Virus record (IMG/VR): IMGVR_UViG_3300005548_000485 | Coordinates: 1 to 56,420 of that record | DNA: 56,420 bases | Origin: a virus | Strand: one strand, 5' to 3' | Part shown: in pieces, positions 29,878-36,728 of the stretch | How the letters are laid out: every line of letters begins with the position of its first letter | Position numbering within the stretch: position 1 is the first letter of the stretch | Translations under genes and position numbers: made by a program | Notes under the pieces: generated by a model | Seen by the model: only the letters and a program-made list of their open reading frames with translations | The model's database searches: none | What the model was told of the DNA's origin: nothing

Positions 29878-30086
29878 CGCCTCGCCCATTCCTGGCCTCG
29901 CGTATAGCTGATCTGAACATCGTCCCAACTGTCGCGAGGGACCGCCCTGCGCTGCTTATGCTGCACGATGCCCTCTTCCCCGAAGTCTTCCGCGATGCGC
30001 TCTAGACGCTTGCGCTCGGATTTCTTGCCTTTCGGTACGCGCATCCAGCAACCGCTAGACGGTTCACTACGTTTCGTGCGACTCAT
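29874..30086 (-). CDS. Small basic hypothetical protein
   Basis: 70 residues from ATG 30086. Basic N-terminal half (GKKSERKRLERIAEDFG), then IVQHKQRRAVPRDSWDD. No TAG. Possibly related to the preceding small basic gene. Function unknown. Confidence 0.55.
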   Translation of the reverse strand: MSRTKRSEPSSGCWMRVPKGKKSERKRLERIAEDFGEEGIVQHKQRRAVPRDSWDDVQISYTRGQEWARR

Positions 30087-30238
30087 CTTTGAAAAAACAA
30101 ACTCCAAGAGCCGAATGCGTGTGCGGGATTGACGCCGAAGCTCCGATACCCAGATCCTTGGCAAATCCATTGCCTGCCGCTCTTTCGGATATGCGGCTTT
30201 GCCTGAATTGCTTTAACAAGCCATCGCAGAGGATTCAC
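30083..30238 (-). CDS. Small basic hypothetical protein, GTG start
   Basis: 51 residues from GTG 30238 to TGA 30083 (4-bp overlap). Contains AKPHIRKSGRQWICQGSG, a pattern seen in short phage proteins of unknown role. About 85 bp between it and the next gene hold no clear feature. Confidence 0.5.
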   Translation of the reverse strand: MNPLRWLVKAIQAKPHIRKSGRQWICQGSGYRSFGVNPAHAFGSWSLFFQR

Positions 30239-30323
30239 TTAGCCGTCACCGTAACCGTTAGAAATCCTGGAAGTCATCGCTCACCACGTCCCATCTTTCT
30301 CGCAGAGATCGGTAGTGCCTTTG

Positions 30324-30515
30324 TCAGATGCCGTCATAGTCATCCTTCATTGCCTTGAGCGAACGGAATGCGTCTAGCGGCGTGAAGTGCATGCAAAAAT
30401 CCAAGCCTTTGCTGCACAACCAGAGGGGGCCGAATTTTCTGATATGCGGCTTATTTCCTGAGCAGTGAAGAACGAAACTGCCGCCGTATACGATGTCTGG
30501 ACTCATTTCCATCAT
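30324..30515 (-). CDS. Small hypothetical protein related to its neighbour
   Basis: 63 residues from ATG 30515. Contains NKPHIRKFGPLWLCSKG, which resembles KPHIRKSGRQWICQG in the adjacent gene. The two may be diverged duplicates. No TAG. Confidence 0.6.
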   Translation of the reverse strand: MMEMSPDIVYGGSFVLHCSGNKPHIRKFGPLWLCSKGLDFCMHFTPLDAFRSLKAMKDDYDGI

Positions 30516-30727
30516 TTATACGTCTTGCCGCATACCGCTTTGCCGGCCTCGTTATGCGCCAAGATCAAATCCTGGCTTTCCTTGCCGAGTAGGTCGTATT
30601 CGGCGTTCAGCAGCTTTACGGGCTTGTCGAGTTGGCAATAGTCGTGAACCGTGCGAACTGGCAACAATCCGCAGCCAGTCATTGCCGCTAAGGCAACAAT
30701 CGTTGCTACGCGAGCACCGATATTCAC
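30512..30727 (-). CDS. Outer-membrane spanin-like lipoprotein (Rz1-type)
   Basis: 71 residues from GTG 30727. A signal peptide ends in a lipobox (ALAAMTGC, Cys near residue 19). The mature part reads DYCQLDKPVKLL, then ILAHNEAGKAVCG, as in Rz1/LysC-like spanins. Its start overlaps the end of the single-membrane-segment protein, the usual Rz/Rz1 arrangement. It would join inner and outer membranes in the last lysis step. Confidence 0.75.
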   Translation of the reverse strand: MNIGARVATIVALAAMTGCGLLPVRTVHDYCQLDKPVKLLNAEYDLLGKESQDLILAHNEAGKAVCGKTYK

Positions 30728-30978
30728 TTGTCACGACTCCAATCGGCTTTCAGTTTCTCGACCGCAGCGCCTTCCGGCAGACTGCGCACTTGGTCAACGA
30801 TCGTCGTCTGCTTCACCAGCGCGTCATTCACTGCGCGCGTTTGGGTCGCCTCGATGCTGGCCGTTGCGGCGTTCGATCCCTTGCGGAAGGCGAGGATGAT
30901 CGCCATGAACACAGCCAACAGAATGGCACCGATGCCGATTGCCCAGCCTTTGGCCTTAACGAGAAATGCGGTCAGCAC
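30724..30978 (-). CDS. Inner-membrane spanin-like protein (Rz-type)
   Basis: 84 residues. One N-terminal transmembrane segment (GWAIGIGAILLAVFMAIILA) is followed by a charged helical periplasmic part. It is shorter than lambda Rz but has the same topology and partner. No TAG. Confidence 0.68.
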   Translation of the reverse strand: MLTAFLVKAKGWAIGIGAILLAVFMAIILAFRKGSNAATASIEATQTRAVNDALVKQTTIVDQVRSLPEGAAVEKLKADWSRDK

Positions 30979-31154
30979 CAGCCATCCTCCGGCGCGGGAA
31001 GATTCGGATTCAACATGCCCTCCATCTCTTCCAATAGGGCGTCAAGATACAAATCCAAGCATGCCGACAAACCCGCATTGATGCGAAAGATCGGATCAGT
31101 CAGCCAAAATGCGAACTCGCTCATCAGGTACTCTTCCACGTATACCGCTGGCAT
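30972..31154 (-). CDS. Small lysis-cassette protein, unknown
   Basis: 60 residues from ATG 31154. Acidic and amphipathic (LSACLDLYLDALLEEMEGML). No TAG. It lies between the spanin pair and the endolysin region. Function unknown. Confidence 0.55.
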   Translation of the reverse strand: MPAVYVEEYLMSEFAFWLTDPIFRINAGLSACLDLYLDALLEEMEGMLNPNLPAPEDGWC

Positions 31155-31300
31155 CTGTTCAGTGCCTCACCCTGGATCTTGTTCTTCACCGTGACCTTGA
31201 TCGCGTAGTTGCGCATCTGAACGTATTACTCGTCTTGCTCAGCGATGGTGTAGATCGCCACCGCGAGCAGTAGGCCTAGCAGTAGGGCGAACCATTTCAT
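31124..31300 (-). pseudogene. Small membrane protein frame interrupted by one in-frame TAA
   Basis: The frame opens at ATG 31300 in an ATGA overlap with the endolysin stop. It codes a membrane segment (KWFALLLGLLLAVAIYTIA) and meets TAA at 31226-31228. The same frame then continues through VQMRNYAIKVTVKNKIQGEA to TGA 31124, overlapping the next gene in the manner usual for this operon. Either the gene is only 24 residues long, or a longer gene has acquired an ochre stop. It is the only TAA-split frame I noticed. Confidence 0.5.
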
Positions 31301-31788
31301 CGCAAGCCTTGTAGGCAAAGGTCATGCTCAGCTTGCCGGCGCTTCACAATGCCGTAGCAATTGCTGGCTGCGATGCGGCAGTCCTTACCGTCCACGTATA
31401 CCCATTTCAGCAGCTCGTCACAGGCGCCCTTATGGTCGCCGAGGTTCAGTTTCTTGACGAGCGTCGAGCGGCAGAAATTCCCTTGGCCTGCGTTGAAGAT
31501 GAAGTCCACGTACGAAGCTCGCTCATAGACGCTGACGGGTTCAACCACGCAACGCTCGAAAGCACTATTGGCGGCTACAAGGTTCGCGCGAAGCCGATCG
31601 TCGCACTCTTGGCGTGTTGCTTTGTCGCCCTCTTTGACGCCATGCGTGTCACCCTCGCAGATAGTCCACACGCCGCCTACATCCTGATACGCCTAGTAGC
31701 GCGTACCCTCGTGTTGCGTCGCCATCGTGCCCGCAATGGCAAGCGCGGCGCCGGCAAATAGGGTTGCGATTCGCGTGTTGATTGACAC
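31297..31788 (-). CDS. SAR-type endolysin (lysozyme, GH24), one amber codon in the active site
   Basis: 163 codons from GTG 31788 to TGA 31297. An N-terminal weakly hydrophobic signal-arrest-release-like segment (TLFAGAALAIAGTM) precedes the catalytic region HEGTRY-x-AYQDVGGVWTICEGDT. That region contains the Glu, Asp and Thr triad of T4-type lysozymes. TAG at 31693 is the x. Cell lysis therefore depends on reading TAG as sense. Confidence 0.88.
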
Positions 31789-31792
31789 GCGC

Positions 31793-32005
31793 TTAATCTT
31801 CGTGCTCAGGCAGGTACTTCTTGTCGCGAGCGAAAACATAGCCTCGCCAGCACCAAGACAGCGCGTAGCAGATACCGCAAAACAGGGTCACGTAGTTGAT
31901 CGCATCCGGCACACTCATGCCGAAGAAATTTGCAGCGGAGACGCCCGCAAATGGGACGATCTTCACCGCATCGGCGGCCATCGGATGGTCAGAAATCTAC
32001 TGCAT
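31793..32005 (-). CDS. Holin-like protein with TAG as third codon
   Basis: 70 codons from ATG 32005 (GGGGA upstream) to TAA 31793. TAG at 31997 is codon 3. A second in-frame ATG at codon 9 would give MAADAVKIVPFAG without needing suppression. There is one main membrane segment (INYVTLFCGICYALSWCW) and a charged C-terminal tail, directly before the endolysin gene. A dual-start holin/antiholin is possible, with the long form made only under amber decoding. Confidence 0.72.
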
Positions 32006-32082
32006 TCCCCTGTCACTCCTGCTTTGCGGCTAGCTTGGGGCGAAGCGCCGCAACTGCCTTGTCGTTGCCCCTTCGCGGGGAG

Positions 32083-32433
32083 TTATTTAGAACATTCGCG
32101 CGAGATATGCTCGACTAGATATGCAAGTGCCTCGCATTCTTGCGGTTGCACTTTTACAGCCGAATATCCGAGAATCGAAAACGCCGCGTGTACTATTTCG
32201 TGAACCAGTGTCGGGCTTTCGCCGTCGAATACACCGATATAGACCTCGGACCGATGATCGTTGACGTATGTAATGCCACGCGACTCGTCCAAGTCTTCGC
32301 GCATAACCTTGGCCGAGCCAATCATGCGGCGCAGAATGAATCGAAGCAGTTTTTCCTTGTCGTCAAAGACGAACACTGTCCAGTTGTAAGGCTGGACGGA
32401 AAAGTTCCGCACGTAGGACGGTTTGCGCTTCAT
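32083..32433 (-). CDS. Zinc-peptidase-like protein with HExxH motif
   Basis: 116 residues from ATG 32433 (ATGA overlap) to TAA 32083. The motif TLVHEIVHAAFSILG carries HExxH, as in metallopeptidases, with downstream ECEALAYLVEHI supplying a possible third ligand. No TAG. Similar small phage proteins are annotated as peptidase-like; the substrate is unknown. Confidence 0.65.
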   Translation of the reverse strand: MKRKPSYVRNFSVQPYNWTVFVFDDKEKLLRFILRRMIGSAKVMREDLDESRGITYVNDHRSEVYIGVFDGESPTLVHEIVHAAFSILGYSAVKVQPQECEALAYLVEHISRECSK

Positions 32434-33254
32434 GCCGCCCTCGCTAGACTGAATCGTTCTTTTGCTCGGCGATAGCGGCGCTGCAAATAGCGTGCAAGCG
32501 ATGTGCCGGTATATTTCTGGCAGAGATACGATAGCGTCAGCGGCATTTCGCAAAAGTCGCCGTATTTTACTTCGTTCAGAACAACGATTCCGCGCCAGTG
32601 CGTATTCGCATTTCCGCGATATTCTTCATCGTGCAAGTAGGCCGCGCCGGCAACAATGCCGCGAATCACGCGCCCAGTTGCGTATTGCTTCGTGCCAATG
32701 TCGTAGGTCTGAACGTGACCCATGACGAAGGGTGAACCAATCTGCGTTAGCTTGTAGCTGGCATTGCCGCCGATTGGTCGGCTAGTCATGCTGTTTGCGA
32801 AATAGTGGGCAAACTTGATGCCCTCGATTTCGATAATTCCAGGCGTAGAGCCGTTGTAATCTACTGGTTCCCATCCGAGCGCACGATCGTTGAAATGATC
32901 GAATGAGAACGCCCCCTTCAGTCTCGCGTCAGCCTCTACGGCGCGCGTGATGCGGTGGCAATGGTTACCGCGCAGGATAACCTTGCGCTTCGGCTGGAAG
33001 CCGCCCATCGCGTTCTGTAGGCGGTCCAGTGCGGCATTCCCCGCCTCAATGTCATCCGTATAGCGGCGCCCTTCCTTGGATAGTTGGCCGTCCCATGTTG
33101 AGAGACTTGCCATATCCCAGTGATCGCCGAGATGGACAACGATATCCGGCTCGTAGTCCTTGATCGCGGCACCAATCCAATCGAAATGGTCAGTTGGGTC
33201 GCCCGGCCTCACTTGTGTATCTGGGATAACGAAAATTCGTTTGCCTAGGCGCAT
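32430..33254 (-). CDS. Calcineurin-like metallophosphoesterase
   Basis: 274 residues, no TAG. The phosphoesterase motifs are in order: FVIPDTQVRPGD (D-x-Q variant), IVVHLGDHWD, VILRGNHCHRI, then KFAHYF and FVMGHVQTYDI. This binuclear metal fold hydrolyses phosphodiesters or phosphomonoesters. In phages it is often linked to nucleic-acid processing. Confidence 0.85.
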   Translation of the reverse strand: MRLGKRIFVIPDTQVRPGDPTDHFDWIGAAIKDYEPDIVVHLGDHWDMASLSTWDGQLSKEGRRYTDDIEAGNAALDRLQNAMGGFQPKRKVILRGNHCHRITRAVEADARLKGAFSFDHFNDRALGWEPVDYNGSTPGIIEIEGIKFAHYFANSMTSRPIGGNASYKLTQIGSPFVMGHVQTYDIGTKQYATGRVIRGIVAGAAYLHDEEYRGNANTHWRGIVVLNEVKYGDFCEMPLTLSYLCQKYTGTSLARYLQRRYRRAKERFSLARAA

Positions 33255-33349
33255 CAGTCATCCGAGAAGAGGTAGTTCATCGCAATGAAGAATGCTGCCC
33301 ATCCTGGCTCATCGCATAGACACAACACGAAGGCGCAGAACAGAAGCAT
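33254..33349 (-). CDS. Tiny membrane protein
   Basis: 31 residues from ATG 33349 (ATAATG overlap) to TGA 33254. Two hydrophobic stretches (LLFCAFVLCLC, AAFFIAMNYLF). Overlaps at both ends support it despite its size. Confidence 0.5.
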   Translation of the reverse strand: MLLFCAFVLCLCDEPGWAAFFIAMNYLFSDD

Positions 33350-33732
33350 TATTCCTCGCCCGCCACGCTCAGCGGATGCCGCAGCGCATCTGCCAGTTCG
33401 TCGGCAGATCCGACCGGCAGTCCAGTTTCCGACTCGATCCGCGCACCTGGCGCAATCGGCGCGCCTCGGCGTTCGTATTCTTCCTGCGACAACGCGAGAC
33501 AGCGCCATGCGGCCTCGTCGTAGTCGCCGTCGATCAAGTGGCGAATGATCTTGTTGCGATGGTCCGTGGACTTGCCGCGAGCATGATGCAGCGGTTCGCC
33601 TGCGTTATGCTTGGCATTGCCAAGCAACGACACGCGGGCGACGCCGGCAAGAGCTGAGGGGAAGTACGCAATTAGGCCATCCCACATGGGAAACTGGCCG
33701 CGCTCAGAGTCGTCCTGACCAAAAATGCTCAT
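33349..33732 (-). CDS. dATP/dGTP diphosphohydrolase-like (DUF5664-type) protein
   Basis: 127 residues, no TAG. The central signature KHNAGEPLHHARGKSTDHRN followed by IIRHLIDGDYDEAAWRCLAL matches the phage family annotated as DUF5664 or dATP/dGTP diphosphohydrolase N-terminal. Such enzymes are proposed to shape the dNTP pool. The name rests on my memory of the family, not a search. Confidence 0.7.
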   Translation of the reverse strand: MSIFGQDDSERGQFPMWDGLIAYFPSALAGVARVSLLGNAKHNAGEPLHHARGKSTDHRNKIIRHLIDGDYDEAAWRCLALSQEEYERRGAPIAPGARIESETGLPVGSADELADALRHPLSVAGEE

Positions 33733-33941
33733 TCTGCTTCGCGCACCTCTGCTATCTTTTCAGCCAGCATCGGCCCAAGTGTGGCGAATGCAGTGCATGC
33801 GACTACGAATACGCCAAATACGAAAGCGATCGCCGCCGCAGGAATCCAGAACGGCGCGAACGCCCATACCCAGGGAATGCTGACGACGCCAGCAAAGTTC
33901 AACGCAAGCAGAACAACGCCCAACAGAAAGTATTTGCCCAT
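33729..33941 (-). CDS. Small membrane protein
   Basis: 70 residues from ATG 33941. Two transmembrane segments (FLLGVVLLALNFAGVV and AIAFVFGVFVVACTAF) and an acidic tail. First protein gene after the tmRNA on the late strand. Function unknown. The 33942-34130 stretch holds no convincing gene and may be tmRNA 3' trailer. Confidence 0.6.
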   Translation of the reverse strand: MGKYFLLGVVLLALNFAGVVSIPWVWAFAPFWIPAAAIAFVFGVFVVACTAFATLGPMLAEKIAEVREAE

Positions 33942-34129
33942 CTTCGCCGTCTCCGCGAAAGGTTGAATTTGTTTACGGGCCAGTGCTGATCTCTGGCTTA
34001 CGTAGACTTGAACTATGCTTCTGGTCTTTAACCAAGCTTCGCCGAAGCGAAGGGCCTCTGGAACAACGCATAAGTCGCGGCTCAGCCACCGCGTTCCGCA
34101 AATAATCGGGGCGGATCTCGTAGCGGACG

Positions 34130-34575
34130 TATCCAGACCTACGCTCCTTTCCCCTTTAGTGACCTTGGGGAATCCATTCCCCAGCCATCGGAGCACACGG
34201 CTTGCCGATGGTCTTCAAGTTGTTGCCGCCTTGGTTAAACCCCGGCGGCGGGAGCTTGCTTAGGCTGCTTGAGCCATCGGCATGTACGAATCATCGTTCG
34301 CATTTACGTTTTGCGCCGATTACGTCGGTCGCCTCTCGTCAGGTCCAATGCAACTACCGCACCCCGTCGAAGCCTGACATCCCCATCAAATGCAACTTCA
34401 TCGCCGGACCATTTCTGGCCTTACTCGCAACCAGGGCGTTACCAGCGCCTCAGCGGCTTTCTCAACTCGCGACTAGATGGTTGGTGCCATCGTTTCAAAG
34501 TTGCATTTGGTGGAGATGGGCGGACTTGAACCGCCGTCCGAAATGCCTAGCCACACCTTCATCCCTGCTATTCAG
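34130..34575 (-). ncRNA. ssrA: Circularly permuted two-piece tmRNA
   Basis: On the minus strand the acceptor piece comes first. It ends GGACGGCGGTTCAAGTCCGC, then CCATCTCCACCA at 34508. The coding piece then starts at 34384 with GGGGATGTCAGGCTTCGACG. GGGGATG pairs fully with CATCTCC and includes the G3-U70 alanine identity pair. TAGTTGCATT of the coding piece pairs with GGTGTGGCTA of the acceptor piece (helix 2). The reading frame at about 34298-34258 encodes ANDDSYMPMAQAA and then TAA. The outer limits of both pieces are approximate. Confidence 0.92.
34385..34507 (-). other. tmRNA intervening segment with stem-extending inverted repeat
   Basis: The 123 bp between the mature 3' end and the mature 5' end carry an 11-bp inverted repeat (AAATGCAACTT at 34388-34398 and its complement at 34498-34508). 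It extends the acceptor stem directly. Such a closing hairpin is what a permuted tmRNA precursor needs before processing. Confidence 0.85.
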
Positions 34576-34599
34576 TTGCCAACGACGACAACCCTGAAT

Positions 34600-34962
34600 T
34601 GTTGCCGGGGTCAACTCCCGGCAGGTCCCCGATTGTCAGTCCGCTACGGGTCGAGCGGTTGCGCAGCTCAATCAGGCTGCATCTTTCGCATGTCGGATAT
34701 GCTCAACTTTCGCCGTTTTCTTTACCTGTTTGAGCGATATGTTGCGAATACCCGACTTTCGTATATGTATCGGCGGGACGCTCCGCGCGAAGCTTTGCAG
34801 TGCGGGTTAAGGTTGCGTCTAGCTTCGCGCCAGTCTCCCGACCTCGGCGCAGTTGCTACCGCGCCTTTGTTGCCACTGCCGCCGAATTTCAATGCGGGCC
34901 GGGTCTGGCCCAGAATCTGCCCCAATTACACCGAGGCTCCGTACGCTGTACCCGCAAAATTG
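34600..34962. other. About 360 bp without a gene, upstream of tmRNA
   Basis: No convincing coding frame on either strand. Minus-strand GCCGGG-AGTTGAC-CCCGGC near 34605-34625 forms a stable hairpin just before the tmRNA acceptor piece. It could be a terminator, a processing signal or part of the tmRNA. A late promoter would be expected here, but I see no strong consensus. Confidence 0.4.
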
Positions 34963-35148
34963 TTAGTCGCCGTACTCCACAAGCGCCTCAAGCTGTCTCC
35001 GATCGAGACGAATACCGCGCGGCGCTTCACCGAAATTCAGTTCCTGCGCCTCATCGTACCCGCCCATCCAATCTGGATCGTGGCAAATTCCGTCTGGCAA
35101 GACGTCGCCGCGCATCCCGATCTACTTTCCACTTTTACGTTTGTCCAT
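34963..35148 (-). CDS. Small hypothetical protein, one amber codon
   Basis: 61 codons from ATG 35148 to TAA 34963. TAG at 35122 is codon 9 (after MDKRKSGK). The remainder (DGICHDPDWMGGYDEAQELN, then RRQLEALVEYGD) is a coherent acidic protein. Missed in the standard code. Function unknown. Confidence 0.65.
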
Positions 35149-35157
35149 AATTTCAGG

Positions 35158-35430
35158 TTATCGCGAACGGCGTTGCAAGATTTCACTCTATGCAACACTT
35201 TTGCGGATTACTCGGCTAACGGTGGATTTGTGGCAGCGGACTCGTTGCGCGATGCCGGCACAACTAAGTTTCGTGCGGGCGAACAAATCGGCGATATCCT
35301 GCTCACGCCGCTCTCGCTCAATCGCCCGCGCAAGCTTGTCGGCCAATTCCGTCGCCAAGTCCTCGGCAAGCGCCTTGCTCGCCCCCTGCGATATGAAAAA
35401 CTCGATCAGGCCGTCTTGCAGGAAGATCAT
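35158..35430 (-). CDS. Helix-turn-helix protein at the late-activator position
   Basis: From ATG 35430 the frame gives 80 residues to a TAG at 35188. Read as sense, it continues SEILQRRSR to TAA 35158. A helical N-terminus is followed by a C-terminal HTH (IAQRVRCHKSTVSRVIRKS) resembling Mor-type activators. It is near the end of the early operon and next to the late operon, as lambda Q is, so it may switch on late transcription (inference). It may itself end at, or be extended through, its TAG. Confidence 0.6.
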
Positions 35431-35780
35431 GCTTCGGCTTCCTTGCGCAGCGCGTCAATGGCGTATTGCGGCACGTTGTAGCCTGCGCTGCGCAGCGATT
35501 CGAGACGGTCGGCGCAAAGTGCAGCCGTGGCATCGTTGAACGTTTCGCCGTCGTGCGGGAGGCCGATATGCTGCCGCTCGGCATCCTTTACCATTTCGGA
35601 AACGCGCCTATCGCGCGCCCACCAGCCGTCACAATCCGTGCGGTAGCCAACTGGCGCTGGCAATGGTTCGGCGAAAACGTAGCGGACGCCGGCAACGTGA
35701 GTCGTAAAGCCGCCCCGGCAATCCTCATAGACGTAAACGTCGCACTGAAAATCGTCACTCGACCAACGGCAATAGCTCAT
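35427..35780 (-). CDS. Conserved phage protein of unknown function
   Basis: 117 residues from ATG 35780. Begins MSYCRWSSDDFQCDVYVYED, a signature seen in many proteobacterial phage proteins. A Trp-rich centre (DCDGWWARDRRV) and an acidic helical end follow. No TAG. ATGA overlaps link it to its neighbours. Confidence 0.7.
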   Translation of the reverse strand: MSYCRWSSDDFQCDVYVYEDCRGGFTTHVAGVRYVFAEPLPAPVGYRTDCDGWWARDRRVSEMVKDAERQHIGLPHDGETFNDATAALCADRLESLRSAGYNVPQYAIDALRKEAEA

Positions 35781-36097
35781 GAAATATCCTCTTCCTTCAA
35801 GCGATATCGCCCATTCGGGCCTTTGTCCCACCCCTAAACGAGGATTCTTATCCCCGCCTTCCTCACCGCCGCCACGTTCTCGTGCTCCGAAATCTTCTTG
35901 ATGCGCGATGACATGTTCGATCGGCTTGTGGTCTAGACACCGATGATTTCGCCGTCACCTAGGCAAAGTACGTCAAGGAAGCCGAACAGATCGCGCCGCT
36001 GCCTCGTGAAGCCATCCCAACGTTCCACGACGAACGCCGTATAGCCGCGCTTGCGCATCTCGCGAAGGGTTAGTTGGGTGGCTGGGGTCTTTGTCAT
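35777..36097 (-). CDS. Nuclease-like (VRR/resolvase-type) conserved protein, two amber codons
   Basis: 106 codons from ATG 36097 to TGA 35777. TAGs at 35933 and 35834. The pattern RQRRDLFGFLDVLCLGDGEI, then GV-x-TTSRSNMSSRIKKI and HENVAAVRKAGIRILV-x-GW, belongs to a phage family with a PD-(D/E)xK-like core. There the first x is normally Gln (VQTTS), from memory of the family. This is the right-most gene with clear internal TAGs and the best single site for decoding identity. Confidence 0.72.
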
Positions 36098-36477
36098 TTG
36101 GCTTCTCCGCTTGATGCTGGTGCGATTGGGAGGGGCATCCAATGCGTCGGCATTCCTCGATTGACTTCATCGCTCAAGGTGTTGCCTTCATCATCGCGCC
36201 AAATCCCGTCAGCGAACTCGGCTACTAAATGTCCCCAATTCGGAACCCAAACTAAGGCCTCGCCATTCAGCGCTGTCTCAATTGGATGCCACGGCTGTGC
36301 TGTCCGAGCGCGATGATTCCACAAATCCATCGCCCTCCGTTGGTCAGTAAAGTCTGTTCCGAAAACCGTATAGCCAACTTCGCATCGATAACATTCACAG
36401 AGCGAGCTATCGGATGTCAAAGCCAATGTTGCTGGGCCGCCACAAAACGGGCACGACAACAGTTCTTTCGTACTCAT
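36094..36477 (-). CDS. Lar-like zinc ribbon plus DUF551-like protein
   Basis: 127 residues from ATG 36477. The N-terminal LLSCPFCGGPATLAL with a second Cys pair (CECYRCEVGYTVFG) is the restriction-alleviation (Lar) zinc ribbon. The C-terminus QPWHPIETALNGEALVWVP, then GMPTHWMPLPIAP, is DUF551-like. No TAG. A similar fusion lies at 52765-53448. Lar proteins modulate type I restriction. Confidence 0.75.
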   Translation of the reverse strand: MSTKELLSCPFCGGPATLALTSDSSLCECYRCEVGYTVFGTDFTDQRRAMDLWNHRARTAQPWHPIETALNGEALVWVPNWGHLVAEFADGIWRDDEGNTLSDEVNRGMPTHWMPLPIAPASSGEAK

Positions 36478-36728
36478 GCCGCCCTCCCAAAATGCGCCAC
36501 AACCGCAGCGCGGAATTTCGCCGGACAATGCTCCGGCTTGAAGTGCTCGATGCCGTGGCGCTCGTAGTGCTCGATGTACTCCTGAGCTGTTTCCTCGGGC
36601 ATGCGCTCTGTTCTTGATCGCCGTTGTCGTTGCGATGCCGCCATTCCGCGCATCTTTCTGCGCTCGTCGATCTTTGCCAGCACCTCGGCGCGATACGTGT
36701 ATTTCCGCTTGCGTTGCTCAGTTCCCAT
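36474..36728 (-). CDS. Small basic hypothetical protein
   Basis: 84 residues, no TAG. Arg/Lys-rich N-terminal half with a helical C-terminus (QEYIEHYERHGIEHFKPEHC). It lies between the Lar-like gene and ninB. Function unknown. Confidence 0.6.
   Translation of the reverse strand: MGTEQRKRKYTYRAEVLAKIDERRKMRGMAASQRQRRSRTERMPEETAQEYIEHYERHGIEHFKPEHCPAKFRAAVVAHFGRAA

Noticed and set aside
34130-34575. tmRNA region as an integration scar
   Set aside because: Both tmRNA pieces are present with a complete acceptor stem and tag, and the integrase is 20 kb away, so a partial attachment-site duplicate is unlikely.
34600-34630. Hairpin with GGGGTCAACTCCCGG on the plus strand as another tRNA
   Set aside because: It looks like a lone T-arm, but no acceptor, D-arm or anticodon arm can be built around it.
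1-36097. TAG read as pyrrolysine or through a mutated release factor
   Set aside because: No pyrrolysine synthesis genes, synthetase or release-factor gene are visible. The CUA tRNA has ordinary bacterial form with Gln-type acceptor features.
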